The position numbers and the translations under genes were made by a program. Shown here piece after piece: positions 12,718-23,368 of a stretch of DNA of 64,000 nucleotides. Under the pieces are notes generated by a model. The model searched no databases, was not told where the DNA came from, and was given only the letters and a program-made list of their open reading frames with translations. Position 1 is the stretch's first letter, and each line of letters begins with the position of its first letter. Source of the DNA: Xenoacremonium recifei. Taxonomy: Eukaryota; Ascomycota; Sordariomycetes; Hypocreales; Nectriaceae. Where the stretch lies: assembly GCA_012184525.1 (NCBI GenBank), contig WOFQ01000032.1:248001-312000 (forward strand). Reading direction: 5' to 3'.

Positions 12718-14944
12718 TTCCTCGGAAAGGAGGCGACCAGACTGGAGTTTATATGTCAAGATCAATGCAGGAGTGCCTTCCCACAACATCGTGTTTTTTC
12801 AAGATGGCCGCCTCGTCTTTTGCTTCCATGGCTCTTTGGGGCTCGCTAGAGCCGAAGAAGATGACCCGAGAAATGGCACTCAAGAACGCCAGAGACCTGC
12901 TCGAGGTTCTCGGGAAGCCTGGCTTCGCTCAACGCCGAGTTAATCGACCGCATGCGAGCCTGGGTCGACGTGCCCACCTACTAAGTCCTCCCCGTGCCTC
13001 TAAAGGCGGTTGTATGGACTTATGTGCAGGGCTTGCTCCCCGATCTCGCCGACGAGTTTAAAGACGCTAACTACGAGGACATGGAGGAATGTTTCGTCGG
13101 CAGCGAGGCTGAGCATCACTACCCGCAAGGCCTTCGCCGATGAGAACCGGGATAGAGAGCCTTGAATATGCGATCAAGATCAGGAGTTGATTACCAAACA
13201 ATCACCCGACGCGTCGGGTCAACAATATGGACCTGTTGGCCGACCGTGTGAGCGTGCGCATATTATATATAAACCTATTCCTTGAAGAGGAACGGGTAGA
13301 GCGAGGTCGTACTCTTGGTTTGGGTCAGGGATCTCAGCATCCCCCATAACCCGTGAGGCAAGCATTGGAGCCTGAGGCATTCATCTCAACTCCGTCATGG
13401 TAGCTGGTCCAGCTACTGCATGGCTATGAGTGTGGTAGCCAGCCTTGAGCGATTTGGACCTCCCCTGTGGACAGTTGTCGAGTTTGTCACCAGTTCGACA
13501 GCTTACTGGCTGCTTCGTTCGGTGAGACGTCAGGATTAACGTTCCCGGTCACAACGAGCTGGCTCAAACCCCAAAGTGGGAAGGGCGAGTATTCTCGCTT
13601 GCCTTGTCACACCTTATATATACTTTGTCTGCATTTCACGGAGTCTTCATCACAATAACATTTGAGTCTACAATGGACTCTTCTCTTTTATTGTTTCAAC
13701 TGGTTTCCTTCAATCCAGTCCCTCAGCTTCCAGCAAGGCGACTCTCGTTCAAAAAAGCTAGTCTTTGCACAGGCATAATTCAGGACGGAGACGAATAACG
13801 GGCCAGTCTGTTGTCCAGCAGCGGACGCTCCCGAAGAGTCTTGCAAGCTACGCGCATGGTTCAACCCTCGTGATGGACGGCAGTGAGAATGATCCATCAA
13901 ATCCAAGAGCCCGCAGCTCTTTGGGGGGAGAGTCGATTGGCAAGTGTACGACAGCTGCCATGCCGTGTTCCTTTGCTGCGCATCGGCGCTACACAGGAGC
14001 GACTGGACCACTGGCCTGAGTTCCATGATCAGCGAACAGAGGCCAGAAACGAACTGGTTGGAGAACAGGCTATTGATGCATGGAAAACTTGCGTCAGATC
14101 GAGAGTGGCGTCGCAGATTCGCCATCATACCATTCTGCTGCACCCCATGCCAGTCTCTCAGCATCAACCCAAACATACTTTGGAGTGAAGGGCGTTTATC
14201 AATGCTGAGACAGTTTCTGGACTCCTCCGGGTCCTACAGTTTGCCCCTTTGACGGGGACGCTGCGATTGCCAGAGGTATTCTTGAACTCGCCATGACGAA
14301 TTTGTTGGCAGAGAAAAAGCATCCATACAATTACAACTGGTGCACGATCTTCTAAGTCTTTCTACTTATATGTGAAGCAACTCCCTAGCCAGTAGAAAAT
14401 GTGGCCGTGGTGAACAGGCTCGACTCCATCCCCTGTGGCTTTCGGCTGTCTTCTATGAAGAACCCAATGCAGTGATATAACGTGCTGAGAGGTCAGCTGT
14501 TGACACTGAGTTCACTGTACCGGAATGTGGTTGCTAACCGCTATGGCCGTGCTGTCAGACGATGGATGTCCCGAACCTACGACATCAACTACCAGGCTGT
14601 GTTCATCCAGATCCCTGAGTCGCTTCAGTGCAAGAACCTCTATGGCGAACACAGTTAACGCACGACCCATCTGTGATCTGGTGGTTCATTTATATAGATC
14701 CGCCCCTATCGTGAACGCTGCGGACACTACAAAAAGAGGAACCACACTAATTGTCGTTCCATACTAAGCCCAGCTGAACGAATTTCTGGAGTTGCTAGCC
14801 GAACTGTCCCCAAAGGAAGTTTGTCGAGACCTGATCGACGTTCGAACCCTGGATGAGTCGCCAAGTCACGAAGCGGAAGTCGTCATTGCGAAATCCGGGC
14901 TAATTTATCGTCATCTTGTGTCACCATCGAGTTAGCAGACATTG
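12718..14944. other. gene-free stretch after the helicase relic
   Basis: No intact gene. A patch at about 12990-13140 gives LPDLADEFKDANYEDMEECF in one frame and could be another decayed coding segment. The rest shows overlapping random frames. Confidence 0.45.
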
Positions 14945-15336
14945 CCACCCCGGCTGGCCATCTAGAACTCTGAACGCATCTTGCCCAAACCCACGATACT
15001 TCTCACAGACTTGTCGTGGATGCCCAGCATGCCTATGAGGGCGTTGTGAAGGGTTTACGCCGTATCTTGGGTTAGGAAATAACTTAGACTCCATACCCAC
15101 GAGACTTCTCAGAGACCACCCCGACTGGCCATCTAGAACTCTGAACGCACCTTCTCCATACCAACGAGACTTCTCAGAGACTTGGTGTGGATGCCTAGCA
15201 TGCCTATGAGGGTGTTTTGAAGGTTTTACACAGTATCTTGGGTTGGGAAACAACTTAGACTCCATACCCATGAGACTTTCTAGAGACTTGGCGTGGATGC
15301 CCAGCATGCCCATAACAGCGTTTTGAGAGTATTGCA
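14945..15336 (+). repeat. 171-bp tandem repeat with inner sub-repeat
   Basis: One unit starts at 14945 (CCACCCCGGCTGGCCATCTA) and the next at 15116 (CCACCCCGACTGGCCATCTA), 171 bp apart and nearly identical at the start. Inside the array a block with ACGAGACTTCTCAGAGACTT and GTGGATGCC(T/C)AGCATGCC recurs about 108 bp on (near 15154 and 15262) as a partial third copy. The minus-strand frame over this array (14921-15385) is a by-product of the repeat and not a believable protein. Confidence 0.8.
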
Positions 15337-15348
15337 CATCTCGCGTTA

Positions 15349-15542
15349 ATTGCAGAATCATTTCGAAAATATTTCCTCTCCACACATCCGCGCAGATTTT
15401 TTTCTGCAGCGAGCAAACATCACAGAATCATTTGCCAATGATTTCCCAATTATTTCGCGCGCTCATCTCGTGTTCATTGCAGAATCATTTCACATTTATT
15501 TCTTCCCTGAACATATCTTCAAGTCATTTACAAATGATTTCC
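15349..15542 (+). repeat. interspersed CAGAATCATTT motif array
   Basis: The 11-mer CAGAATCATTT occurs near 15352, 15424 and 15480. Each copy is followed within 10-20 bases by an ATTTC-type block (AATATTTCC, AATGATTTCC, TTATTTC), and a degenerate fourth copy ends in ACAAATGATTTCC. It directly abuts the 171-bp array. Confidence 0.6.
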
Positions 15543-15724
15543 ACCATGTCCTAGGCCAGAAAAAAGATGCGATCTGATGAGTGAGGATGTACTGGAAGTT
15601 TGCTATGCTGTCGATGAAGTCGGGGGCCCTAATTCGAGGCGGCGTCTTGCGGGCATGTCGACATTATGGAGGCGCGTGTTATCGGGAATGGCAGAGAGGA
15701 GGGGGCCGATGAAGAGAGGGAGGC

Positions 15725-15793
15725 TGTACGGCACGGAGCATTGGAATGGAAGCGGGTTGGTTCACTTTGTGTGTGCATTTCACTTTGCATCCC
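15725..15793 (+). repeat. dispersed repeat, copy 1
   Basis: Similar to 16247-16308. Shared blocks are TGT(A/G)CGGCA(C/A)GGAGCATTGG, a GGAA(G/T)CGGGTT block and CACTTTGTGT followed by AACTTTGC or CACTTTGC. The two copies lie about 520 bp apart in the same orientation. Confidence 0.55.
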
Positions 15794-16246
15794 GTGTTCC
15801 AAGATGACAGCCACGAATGGAGAGACGGACCAGCAGCAAGCCGTTGATATCATATCCGGGCCACGTCGAGAGGTGTAATCCTCTGCATTCAGCTTGAATC
15901 ATTAATCCATGCTGCGGTCGCTAGCTACCCAGGCGAGCATTACATCAACGTTTTATTCCTATACTTGGCCTCAGTGGGAGACGAGCTCCTAAGTTACTAC
16001 GCCTTGGTCATGGGAAAGGAACCCGGAAAACAAGAAGGTCCCTTTCAGCTGCTCTGCTCGATATAGAGAACGATGAACTACAACACTATTATGTGCGAGA
16101 TTGAATACCTGCTCAGGCTTAAAGCTTTGTTCACGTTGCCCTGTCGACCTAGCGACTTGGCTGAATGCAATACGGTCGTGGACTGTCAAGACTCCACCTG
16201 ATATATATCAGTCTTGCACAAATCAGCCGAAAGAAGGCCATAAAGT

Positions 16247-16308
16247 TGTGCGGCAAGGAGCATTGGCGTGGAATCGGGTTCACTTTGTGTATTTAACTTT
16301 GCGGCCCG
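16247..16308 (+). repeat. dispersed repeat, copy 2
   Basis: Diverged partner of 15725-15793, with small deletions (a four-base GGTT is missing before CACTTTGTGT). Confidence 0.55.
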
Positions 16309-16377
16309 GGCCAGCGGGGCGATAACTCCCTGAGAGACTGCCTGCGTTCTGGGATGGAAACGGCGAGCGGTCAACTT

Positions 16378-16762
16378 CTAGCAAGAGGATCCGGCAGCAT
16401 CGGCTGGGTTCCTGATGCCGTCTACCTCTTGCAGGCCATTGAAAATGAGTCTGCTACTGCTCGCATTTGGTCTCCATGGATCATGTATTCGATCTACTGA
16501 GCTAGATATCCAGATTCCAAAGGAAGAGTGACCCTTGCTCTCTTGGGCGACCTCAAACATTGATGGCCGGGTTATCACAAAGTTCTTTCAACGCCAATGC
16601 TCGCACTTCTACTATGATTCGACCGGACTTGTCGTAGGAATATCGCTGAAACTCGCGAAGTTCTGGGTCTGTGGTCTCTGCGACGTTGCGATCCGAAGAC
16701 AGGGGAGCGAGTTGACGTATAAGCATTAGAGAGGTTCGATATGCACCTTCAAGTTTTGACAA
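16378..16762 (-). pseudogene. frameshifted coding relic, unknown family
   Basis: On the minus strand one frame (16762-16553) reads TTDPELREFQRYSYDKSG and then RIIVEVRALALKELCDNPAI. The next frame (from about 16560 down to 16378) carries on with FEVAQESKGHSSFGIWISS and DRIHDPWRP. The two frames abut with a frameshift, and the protein-like composition suggests a broken gene. I do not recognise the family. Confidence 0.35.
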
Positions 16763-17291
16763 GCGTTTTGTGAAGATCTGGTTCTCACTTGTCCTCGCCC
16801 TCTTCCGCCTCAGCTGTCGCGCTCCTACAACACCTTCATCTTGGCCCCAAACGTGCGAGACGATTTGGGAGTGCGGGAAAGGATGGTAAGCTGTGAGCTC
16901 ATCTCGGAAGCTGTCTACGAGACGGACTATCGAATAAGTCAGCGACAGAAACAGAAGCTAGACTGGGCTGGCGTGTCTCTCATTCAACAGCAGCGACGTC
17001 TGTTCTATTTGGACACAGTTGGGCTACTGTGGGAGACATCAAAGACTACGGACTTGAAGAAGTTTCCATTCAGGGCTCAGGCAGTTTCACCATCTTTGGA
17101 CAGTTTTCGAGGTGGGCTAATCTTCAGATGTAAAGAAGCCCCAGTATACAGAAGCGAACGGAGTCAACTCCCATTTAAGCCCCCCATGTAATATATCCCG
17201 GCAGCAACCCTCAACCAGGCATTAACAGACCAACGCCAACTGGAACGGAATCTTTCATCTTTCAAGGGTTAACTAACGGCCAAAACTGCAG

Positions 17292-17697
17292 CCGGTACCC
17301 CCCAGTTCTGTGTCCCATGGGACAAAATGGATCACGACCTTGTCCGCCGGGAGGGCCTCTTCTATGCGGAGCTGGCCAAATCCGTCTTTGAGTATCCGGA
17401 GAAGGCCGAGAGAGTGAGCTTCCCATCTTCTCATGCGTTGGCAAAATCTCTTCAGAACAATATCAGCGCATAAATGCTGACAGCACATGAAGTCTTACTG
17501 CAGTATCGAGAGACACAGACTCCTATACTATGGAGGCCTTTGAGAGACAAGCAGTTGAGCTCGTGGAGCATATCCGATGGGTGAAAGCGACTGCGAACCC
17601 ACAACCGCATATCAACCCTACGGCCCCAAGAACGTCTGTGCAGTTGAAGAAGCCCACGCTGGGAAGTCATTACAGAGGAGACTCGGCCCGAAAGTAG
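17292..17697 (+). pseudogene. coding relic with an intron-like acceptor, unknown family
   Basis: A branch-like CTAAC and a TGCAG acceptor precede 17292. The following frame to the stop at 17471-17473 includes GTPQFCVPWDKMDHDLVRRE and YAELAKSVFEYPEKAERVSF. A second frame, 17530-17697, gives MEAFERQAVELVEHIRWVKA and ends at TAG. Both read like real protein, but no upstream exon, donor or intact start is visible. The family is not recognised; this is probably a decayed gene. Confidence 0.35.
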
Positions 17698-19016
17698 GCG
17701 GTGATGCGGACGTTGTATGATAGGGTTAGCGTGATATCGTTAGGTTATGGGCGATGCTGTCGACAGCTTTGCTGCCCACATGTCGACCGAGGAGCAGCTC
17801 ATTCTTACGGGATGTGAGAGTGTTGTCCGGCAGGGTATTGTCTTGTCTACCGCAGCCAGGGCCGACTGGATCGTCGACGAATCAGGTAAGTCTCGCATCC
17901 TCTATCGCGGAGCGACTGCAGTTCCTGGGGGCTAATTAATATAATAAGATCTATAAATTACTTTTAATGGCCTTGATAGAGCATACCTACACATGTTTAC
18001 TCAGGACATTTCCGAAGTATACTTATACTCCCTTATATTACTTCCAGGGTGGCTGGAGGTAATATATGTCTATTTTATTCCACCCCGAAAACTTCTAGAG
18101 CAGGCTTATATAGAGTCATTTACTCTAGAAATATCTAGTGTTTACGCAGGCACAGGAAGGTTCAAGTACTCGTCCCATGAACAAAATGCATGTTGCCGAA
18201 GATGAATACTATATGCCGCGCGTGACAGCTTTGGTTTTTGATGGCTCACAGAGAGTGGCGGAGTTCCGAAGGAAATGACCCAGAAGCCAGAGAACCCAGA
18301 AGGGATATATTGGGATTTTATGATAGACTGTCTGTGGCGTTGGCAAAGACAGTGTATACAACAACCTGCCGGGCAGGTGCTAGTAGTCAACCTGGCGAAC
18401 TCTTTCAACCGCCGAGGATGGATGTGGTTTGACCATAGCTGTTGTCTCTGACCACCATAGCTCTCACACCAAACCTCATGCTCATCAATGTATTCACGCG
18501 ACTGACAGTGAGCCAGCAGTTCTTCCCTATTACTCGTGGAGTTTTTGGATCAAAGCCAGAGGTCATTTCTAGATACAAACTTAGATGTAAAGTCCGTCCC
18601 GAGCATTTATCCAAATAAATGTAGCAATTCCCATCCATTTACAGCCTCGGTCCAACTGATATGATTGGGTCCCCCACACTTCCCGGCACTTAGATGCCGA
18701 TCCGGTGCTGTGAGTAGACTCAGGGCGGCGCGCTATTGGTGGGTTTTATTTGCCCTTTGCATTATATCACTCCTTTCATCTTCCGAGTACAACATCAAAA
18801 CAGCCAACACTTCAGTCCGCGATGGCAAGGTAAGGGATGGGTTGAGCCGTGGATTTCAATTTCGCCGTTCCCGGGGCCGGCAGGTGACTAGTTGGTGTCA
18901 AAATCCGCCTATCCAGTTCGTCATTAAGACCTCGTATGTTATTATTGGTGTGTTCTAGATGAAACACAGAAGAGGAGTTGCTAACTTAGACACATCTTCA
19001 GCTCTGTTGCTTCAAG
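17698..19016. other. gene-free stretch upstream of the polygalacturonase
   Basis: No intact gene. A frame at 17747-17883 (MGDAVDSFAAHMSTEEQ...) ends at a good GTAAGT donor (17886) and may be one more relic exon. The section 17936-18130 is AT-rich with many TATA-like words. Confidence 0.45.
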
Positions 19017-19022
19017 TATAAA
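19017..19022 (+). promoter_or_regulatory. TATA box of the polygalacturonase gene
   Basis: TATAAA, 166 bp before the ATG at 19188, a normal spacing for a filamentous-fungus gene with a roughly 100-base leader. Confidence 0.55.
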
Positions 19023-19187
19023 ACTCCCAACCGGTCAATCGCTGATAGATAATATGGGAGCCTTTGACGAGACATCAAGTGCCGCAGATCAGCAAACACC
19101 TGCCAGCCTCATCCTTTCAAGCCTTTGTTACAGCTTTCCATAGTCACCGTGTTATCCCAAGCGACAACTCGCAAACCAGTAAACACA

Positions 19188-20567
19188 ATGCTTGTACTTC
19201 CAGTGACTGCGGTTCTGGCCTTTGCCCTAGGGGCACTGGGAGCTCCTTCGGCCGCCTCGGATGCCGATGCTCTACTCAAACGATTCCCTCTGACGCGTCG
19301 CGAGCAACTCATTGCTCGTGATCCCAATCTGGCGGCGCACGTCGCGCGACACCCGCCACATATCGTTGCTCGGCGTGAATCTCGACTGATGGAGCGGGCT
19401 GAGCGGCTTGCAAATGCGTCGCTGCAGCGGAGGGCTGACTGCACTTTCACGTCTGCGTCCGCCGCCGAGGATGGCCAGTCCGACTGCACCACTATTTACC
19501 TCTCCAACATTGAAGTCCCGGCGGGCGAGACACTGTCACTGACGGATCTCACTGAAGGGACACATGTCATATTTGAGGGCACCACCACCTTCGGATACGA
19601 GGAATGGGACGGACCTCTGATCGAGATTGAGGGTACCGATATCACGATCGACTGTGATGACTGCACTATCGATTGCGATGGGAGCCGCTGGTGGGATGGT
19701 GATGGCAGCAACGGAGGCAAGACAAAGCCCAAGTTTTTTGCTTTACACGATTTGACCTCGTCGCATGTCAATGACTTGTACGTACTCAACACGCCGGTGC
19801 AGGCGTTCAGCATCAACGGCGCTAGCTCGTTGACCGTCAACGCGGTCACCATTGACAACAGCGCTGGGGACTCTGGTGGTGCTGCAAACACGGACGGCTT
19901 TGATGTAGGTTCATCCTTGTCGGTCACTGTTGAGGAGTAAGTTTCCCTCCCCGGCTACCTTGTACACAGGTAGCTGTCTTTGGGCTCATTTTAATAACTC
20001 TTGTGCCGTAGCTCATACATCTATAACCAAGACGACTGTGTTGCGGGTAAGTTGCAGCTACTCTCTCACTTCTATTTTGACTAACCCGAATACACAGTCA
20101 ACAGTGCCAATGGATTCACCTTTACAGGTGGCTATTGTTCCGGTGGTCATGGCCTGTCCATTGGCTCCGTTGGTGGCCGTGATGATAACACGGTAGAGAA
20201 TGTTGTGTTTGAGTCATCCACGGTAATTGACAGCGTCAACGGTGCGCGCATCAAGTGCACTGAGGGAGACACGGGGGCGGTGACCAAGGTTACATACACA
20301 GGCATTACCTTGTCCAGCATCAGCAAGTACGGCGTTCTCATTGAACAGAATTATGATGGTGGTGACCTGAAAGGGAGCCCAACATCAGGCATCCCAATCA
20401 CTGACCTGACCATGGATGTCACCGGTACTGTGGAATCATCGGGATACAATGTGGTTATTGTCTGTGGCTCAAGTGGATGCTCTGACTGGACCTGGGATGT
20501 TGATGTGACAGGGGGTAAGACATACAGTGACTGCGAGAATGTTCCTAGCGGTGCATCATGCTCCTGA
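19188..20567 (+). CDS. secreted endopolygalacturonase (GH28)
   Basis: Three exons (19188-19936, 20012-20046, 20098-20567) give 417 aa. Residues 1-18 are a signal peptide. A basic propeptide follows and appears to end at a dibasic site, LQRR, just before ADCTF (about residue 83), leaving a mature enzyme of about 335 aa, the usual size. All GH28 catalytic blocks are present: NTDGFD (residues 234-239), DD in QDDCVA (257-258, carried on the 35-bp middle exon), GGHG (His about 279) and RIK (312-314). The C-terminal cysteines fit endo-acting enzymes. It hydrolyses internal bonds of polygalacturonan (pectin) outside the cell. No other pectinase gene is nearby. Family and activity class are firm; pattern of cleavage and host role are inferred. 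Confidence 0.95.
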
Positions 20568-20790
20568 TCATTGAGCCCTGGAGTGGTCTCACTGCTTAAA
20601 GCCCAAGCTAGGAGCCTCAGTAAGCAGTCACTGTCTTTCTATGTTATTCAGATATTGTATATAGTCTTTACATTCCCTTATATTATTACTACCAACATAC
20701 TCAGCCATAAGCAAGGAGGCATCAACCAAGATGAGAATCCTCCCATCTCGCCTATTGAACCGAGGTAATGAAGAGGAATTGACCCTGCTG

Positions 20791-20970
20791 GTTAAAGTAA
20801 TATATTTATATATATTTTTACTTTTAAACCTTTAACGCCCATTTACGATATTTAAATACTACTTTAACGAGCGTGTTAAAGTAATTCATGTATTCTGACT
20901 GTTAAACCTTTAATGCCCATTTACTATATTAAATATTAGTTTAACCCACTCTTTAAAGTAATATACTTCC
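20791..20970 (+). repeat. AT-rich tandem repeat of about 80 bp
   Basis: Units begin at 20791, 20875 and 20952 with GTTAAAGTAAT or TTTAAAGTAAT. The first two contain TTAAACCTTTAA(C/T)GCCCATTTAC about 30-35 bases in. Spacing is 84 and then 77 bp; the third unit is partial. It lies between the polygalacturonase and PARG genes. Confidence 0.65.
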
Positions 20971-21283
20971 TAGATCATTGAGGGAGAAGATAAGAGCACA
21001 TGAAGAAATCACGTGAACTATCACGTGCTAAGGGCATTCGTTGTGGCCACGCGCCTGATAAGTGTCTCAAAGTTCCAAGACTTTCACGTCAAGTTATGAT
21101 AAGTCCAACAAGATCCGGCTCGTATACGCTCCAGCTGGAGATATGGCCAAAAGCAGACCCTTGCTCTTCAAAACGACAAGTGGCTTCGGGTCGTTTCCGC
21201 TCTGGCCTTAGAGGAAACCTTGAGAACATGAGCGAATACTTCATCTAAGCATTTCAATATATGACTCTGCTCGTCTGCTGACA

Positions 21284-22672
21284 ATGCTACGGCCGACGAC
21301 GTTTGTCTTGGCCAACTCCCCCGTGTGTCGTGTACTCGACCGATTCAGCGATGTGCCACATATCGAAGAGGATGAAGACGGTCGCATTCCATTCTGGCCT
21401 CTGCTAAGTCATTTGATCCAGCAGCATATAGCTACTGCGTCTCATTTGATCGATGTGTTGCAGAGTGTCTCCGCCGTCGCCTGCACCGAATCCACCTCAT
21501 CGCTAGCAGACGACTATGGCTCTCTCAAGACATTTCTCTCCAGATACGAATCCGATGGCTTGTTCTTCCAAACAACTTGGCCAAACATCCGAGATATTGC
21601 TTTGGGGCTGCCGGAGTATTTCCCATCTGGAGAATTAGCAGTGCTTCAAACGAACACCGCTCTTCAGCTGAGTCGCGGTCAGGTGGCTTGTCTCGTCGTG
21701 CATCAGTTCCTCTGCTCTGCCATACCGCAGCGAGAAGATGAAGGGTACCAAGACTTCAGTATATGGTACTCTTCTGCACAGAGGCACCCTCGAGCGGTTG
21801 AGATGTACTTGGCGGCACTCTTTGCGTACTTCAGATCTCTTCCTGACGCAAAAATGCTATTGGAGGACCACAAGGAGAAGGGTGACCACAAAAATCGCCT
21901 TGTCACATATGAGTTGCACCAGCGCGATGACACTTCACTCGCGGGAGTTGGCTTACGAGACGTATACATGGAGTATCTCGATAACCACACTACATCTTCG
22001 CATGAACCAGAGATTCAAGGTCCGAAGGGTGCCGTGGTCGTGTCGGCAAACAAGATCATTGGCTTTGGACAGAGCGCTACGCAGGAGGAGATCTTTGTGG
22101 GAATTGCTCCTGAAGCGTGCCCCGCAGTTCTCTTCGCGCCTCATCTTACAAACAACACTATCATCACGGTTTCCAAAGCGAGAGCTATGCTCTCTGTGAC
22201 CGGCCAGAGACGAGACATTCAGTGGGCAGTGCGTCCAACTCCATCATCAAAGCTAGGCTTCCACTCATGGCTTGACGGCTGGAGCGGAGGAAATCTCATA
22301 TTCATGGACGCTCTTGAGATGGATAATGCCGAACCAGGCGAAGGCCTGCCAGACTTAAGGCCGGAAAACATCACGCGTGAGATTCACAAAGCTGCTCTTG
22401 GATTCTCGAATTTTGACAAGGTTTGGACGGGACTCTGGGGCTGCGGCGCGTTCTGTGGGAATGTTCGAGTGAAGCTCGTGCTTCTATGGCTTGCGGCGTC
22501 AGCGGCGGGCGTGGATTTACATGTGATGCTGAGTCCTGAGCAGCATGATGTCGGACATCGTTTTGAAACGTTCATGAAAGAGTGTGAGGGTGTCAGTGCA
22601 AGTGAACTTCAAAAGTGTTTGATGAGGAGCCCGATGGATAACGGTAAACTAGAAAGGTACATATTCGAATGA
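21284..22672 (+). CDS. poly(ADP-ribose) glycohydrolase (PARG family)
   Basis: Single exon, 462 aa. PARG cuts ribose-ribose bonds of poly(ADP-ribose), reversing PARP marks on chromatin and other proteins. Evidence for the family is the ordered set of catalytic-domain blocks: SRGQVACLVVHQFLC (about residues 129-143), then SANKIIGFGQSATQEEIFVG with the two catalytic glutamates in QEE (267-269), then GLWGCGAFCGN (about 385-395) near the ADP-ribose site. The canonical GGG that opens the signature reads GFG (260-262), so one loop glycine is replaced by Phe. The length suits a compact fungal enzyme lacking the long regulatory N-terminus of animal PARG. No PARP gene is seen in the window. The start is the first Met of the frame. 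Confidence 0.88.
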   Translation: MLRPTTFVLANSPVCRVLDRFSDVPHIEEDEDGRIPFWPLLSHLIQQHIATASHLIDVLQSVSAVACTESTSSLADDYGSLKTFLSRYESDGLFFQTTWPNIRDIALGLPEYFPSGELAVLQTNTALQLSRGQVACLVVHQFLCSAIPQREDEGYQDFSIWYSSAQRHPRAVEMYLAALFAYFRSLPDAKMLLEDHKEKGDHKNRLVTYELHQRDDTSLAGVGLRDVYMEYLDNHTTSSHEPEIQGPKGAVVVSANKIIGFGQSATQEEIFVGIAPEACPAVLFAPHLTNNTIITVSKARAMLSVTGQRRDIQWAVRPTPSSKLGFHSWLDGWSGGNLIFMDALEMDNAEPGEGLPDLRPENITREIHKAALGFSNFDKVWTGLWGCGAFCGNVRVKLVLLWLAASAAGVDLHVMLSPEQHDVGHRFETFMKECEGVSASELQKCLMRSPMDNGKLERYIFE

Positions 22673-23368
22673 TAGTATACCTAAAGTCTATCCAACTCCT
22701 AGGAACTAACAGGTTTCTCGAGGTGAGCCTATAACGACACGCTTGTGACTCTTATCTCAGCCCAGGCTGTAATAACCCTATATGCTAAAATCATCGTGAA
22801 ACACTACTTCATATGACGGAACCTGGTTAAGAACTTGTTCTACATGGCAATTTAGGAAACTCTCTTATATGTTAACTAGACCTGGTTCTCTATTCAGCCT
22901 TAAATCCTCGTAATTAAGTAGAATTAGCAACTCGGGCAGCGCCATCATTCCTCTCGCGCCCACCGTCTTGTCTTAGAGCAGACAATGGGTCAATACCCGA
23001 TCCTTGTTTAACAATGCTGAACGAGTGCTTTCCCACTTCTACGAACCACGCAGGGTAGTTGGGGTGTGCTGCGGTTGTTCGAGTTGTGACCTGTTCGAGA
23101 AAGTCCTGTGGAACTGTTCAAGAGTAAGCCTACACGAAGTGCTCAGATGGAATTTGGTATGATGAAGCTTGGTGACTGACGTTCAAAGCAAATAAAAGCG
23201 GATTGGTCGCTGCGTGAGAGAATCATTCTATATCTATCCGTGGATGGATTGAGAATGATGGTGAGTTTTGCGTCGCTCAAAACAAAGTTTCGAATCATGT
23301 GGTTCCCAATATTTCTACAGCTTATGTTAACATTCCACGTTCTTCTTTCATGCACTTGGCTCCCGTAT
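22673..23368. other. convergent intergenic region
   Basis: Lies between the 3' ends of the PARG gene (plus) and the seven-exon gene (minus). No gene is seen. Confidence 0.5.

Noticed and set aside
13688..14176. 162-aa minus-strand frame
   Set aside because: Competing plus-strand frames of similar size overlap it; no motif or splice signal.
14921..15385. 154-aa repetitive minus-strand frame
   Set aside because: Explained wholly by the 171-bp tandem repeat, whose unit length is a multiple of three.
16980..17120. Possible prion-like (HET-s type) motif in a frame with GSGSFTIFGQFSRW
   Set aside because: Spacing of G and N residues does not fit the known amyloid motifs, and there is no HeLo or NLR partner.
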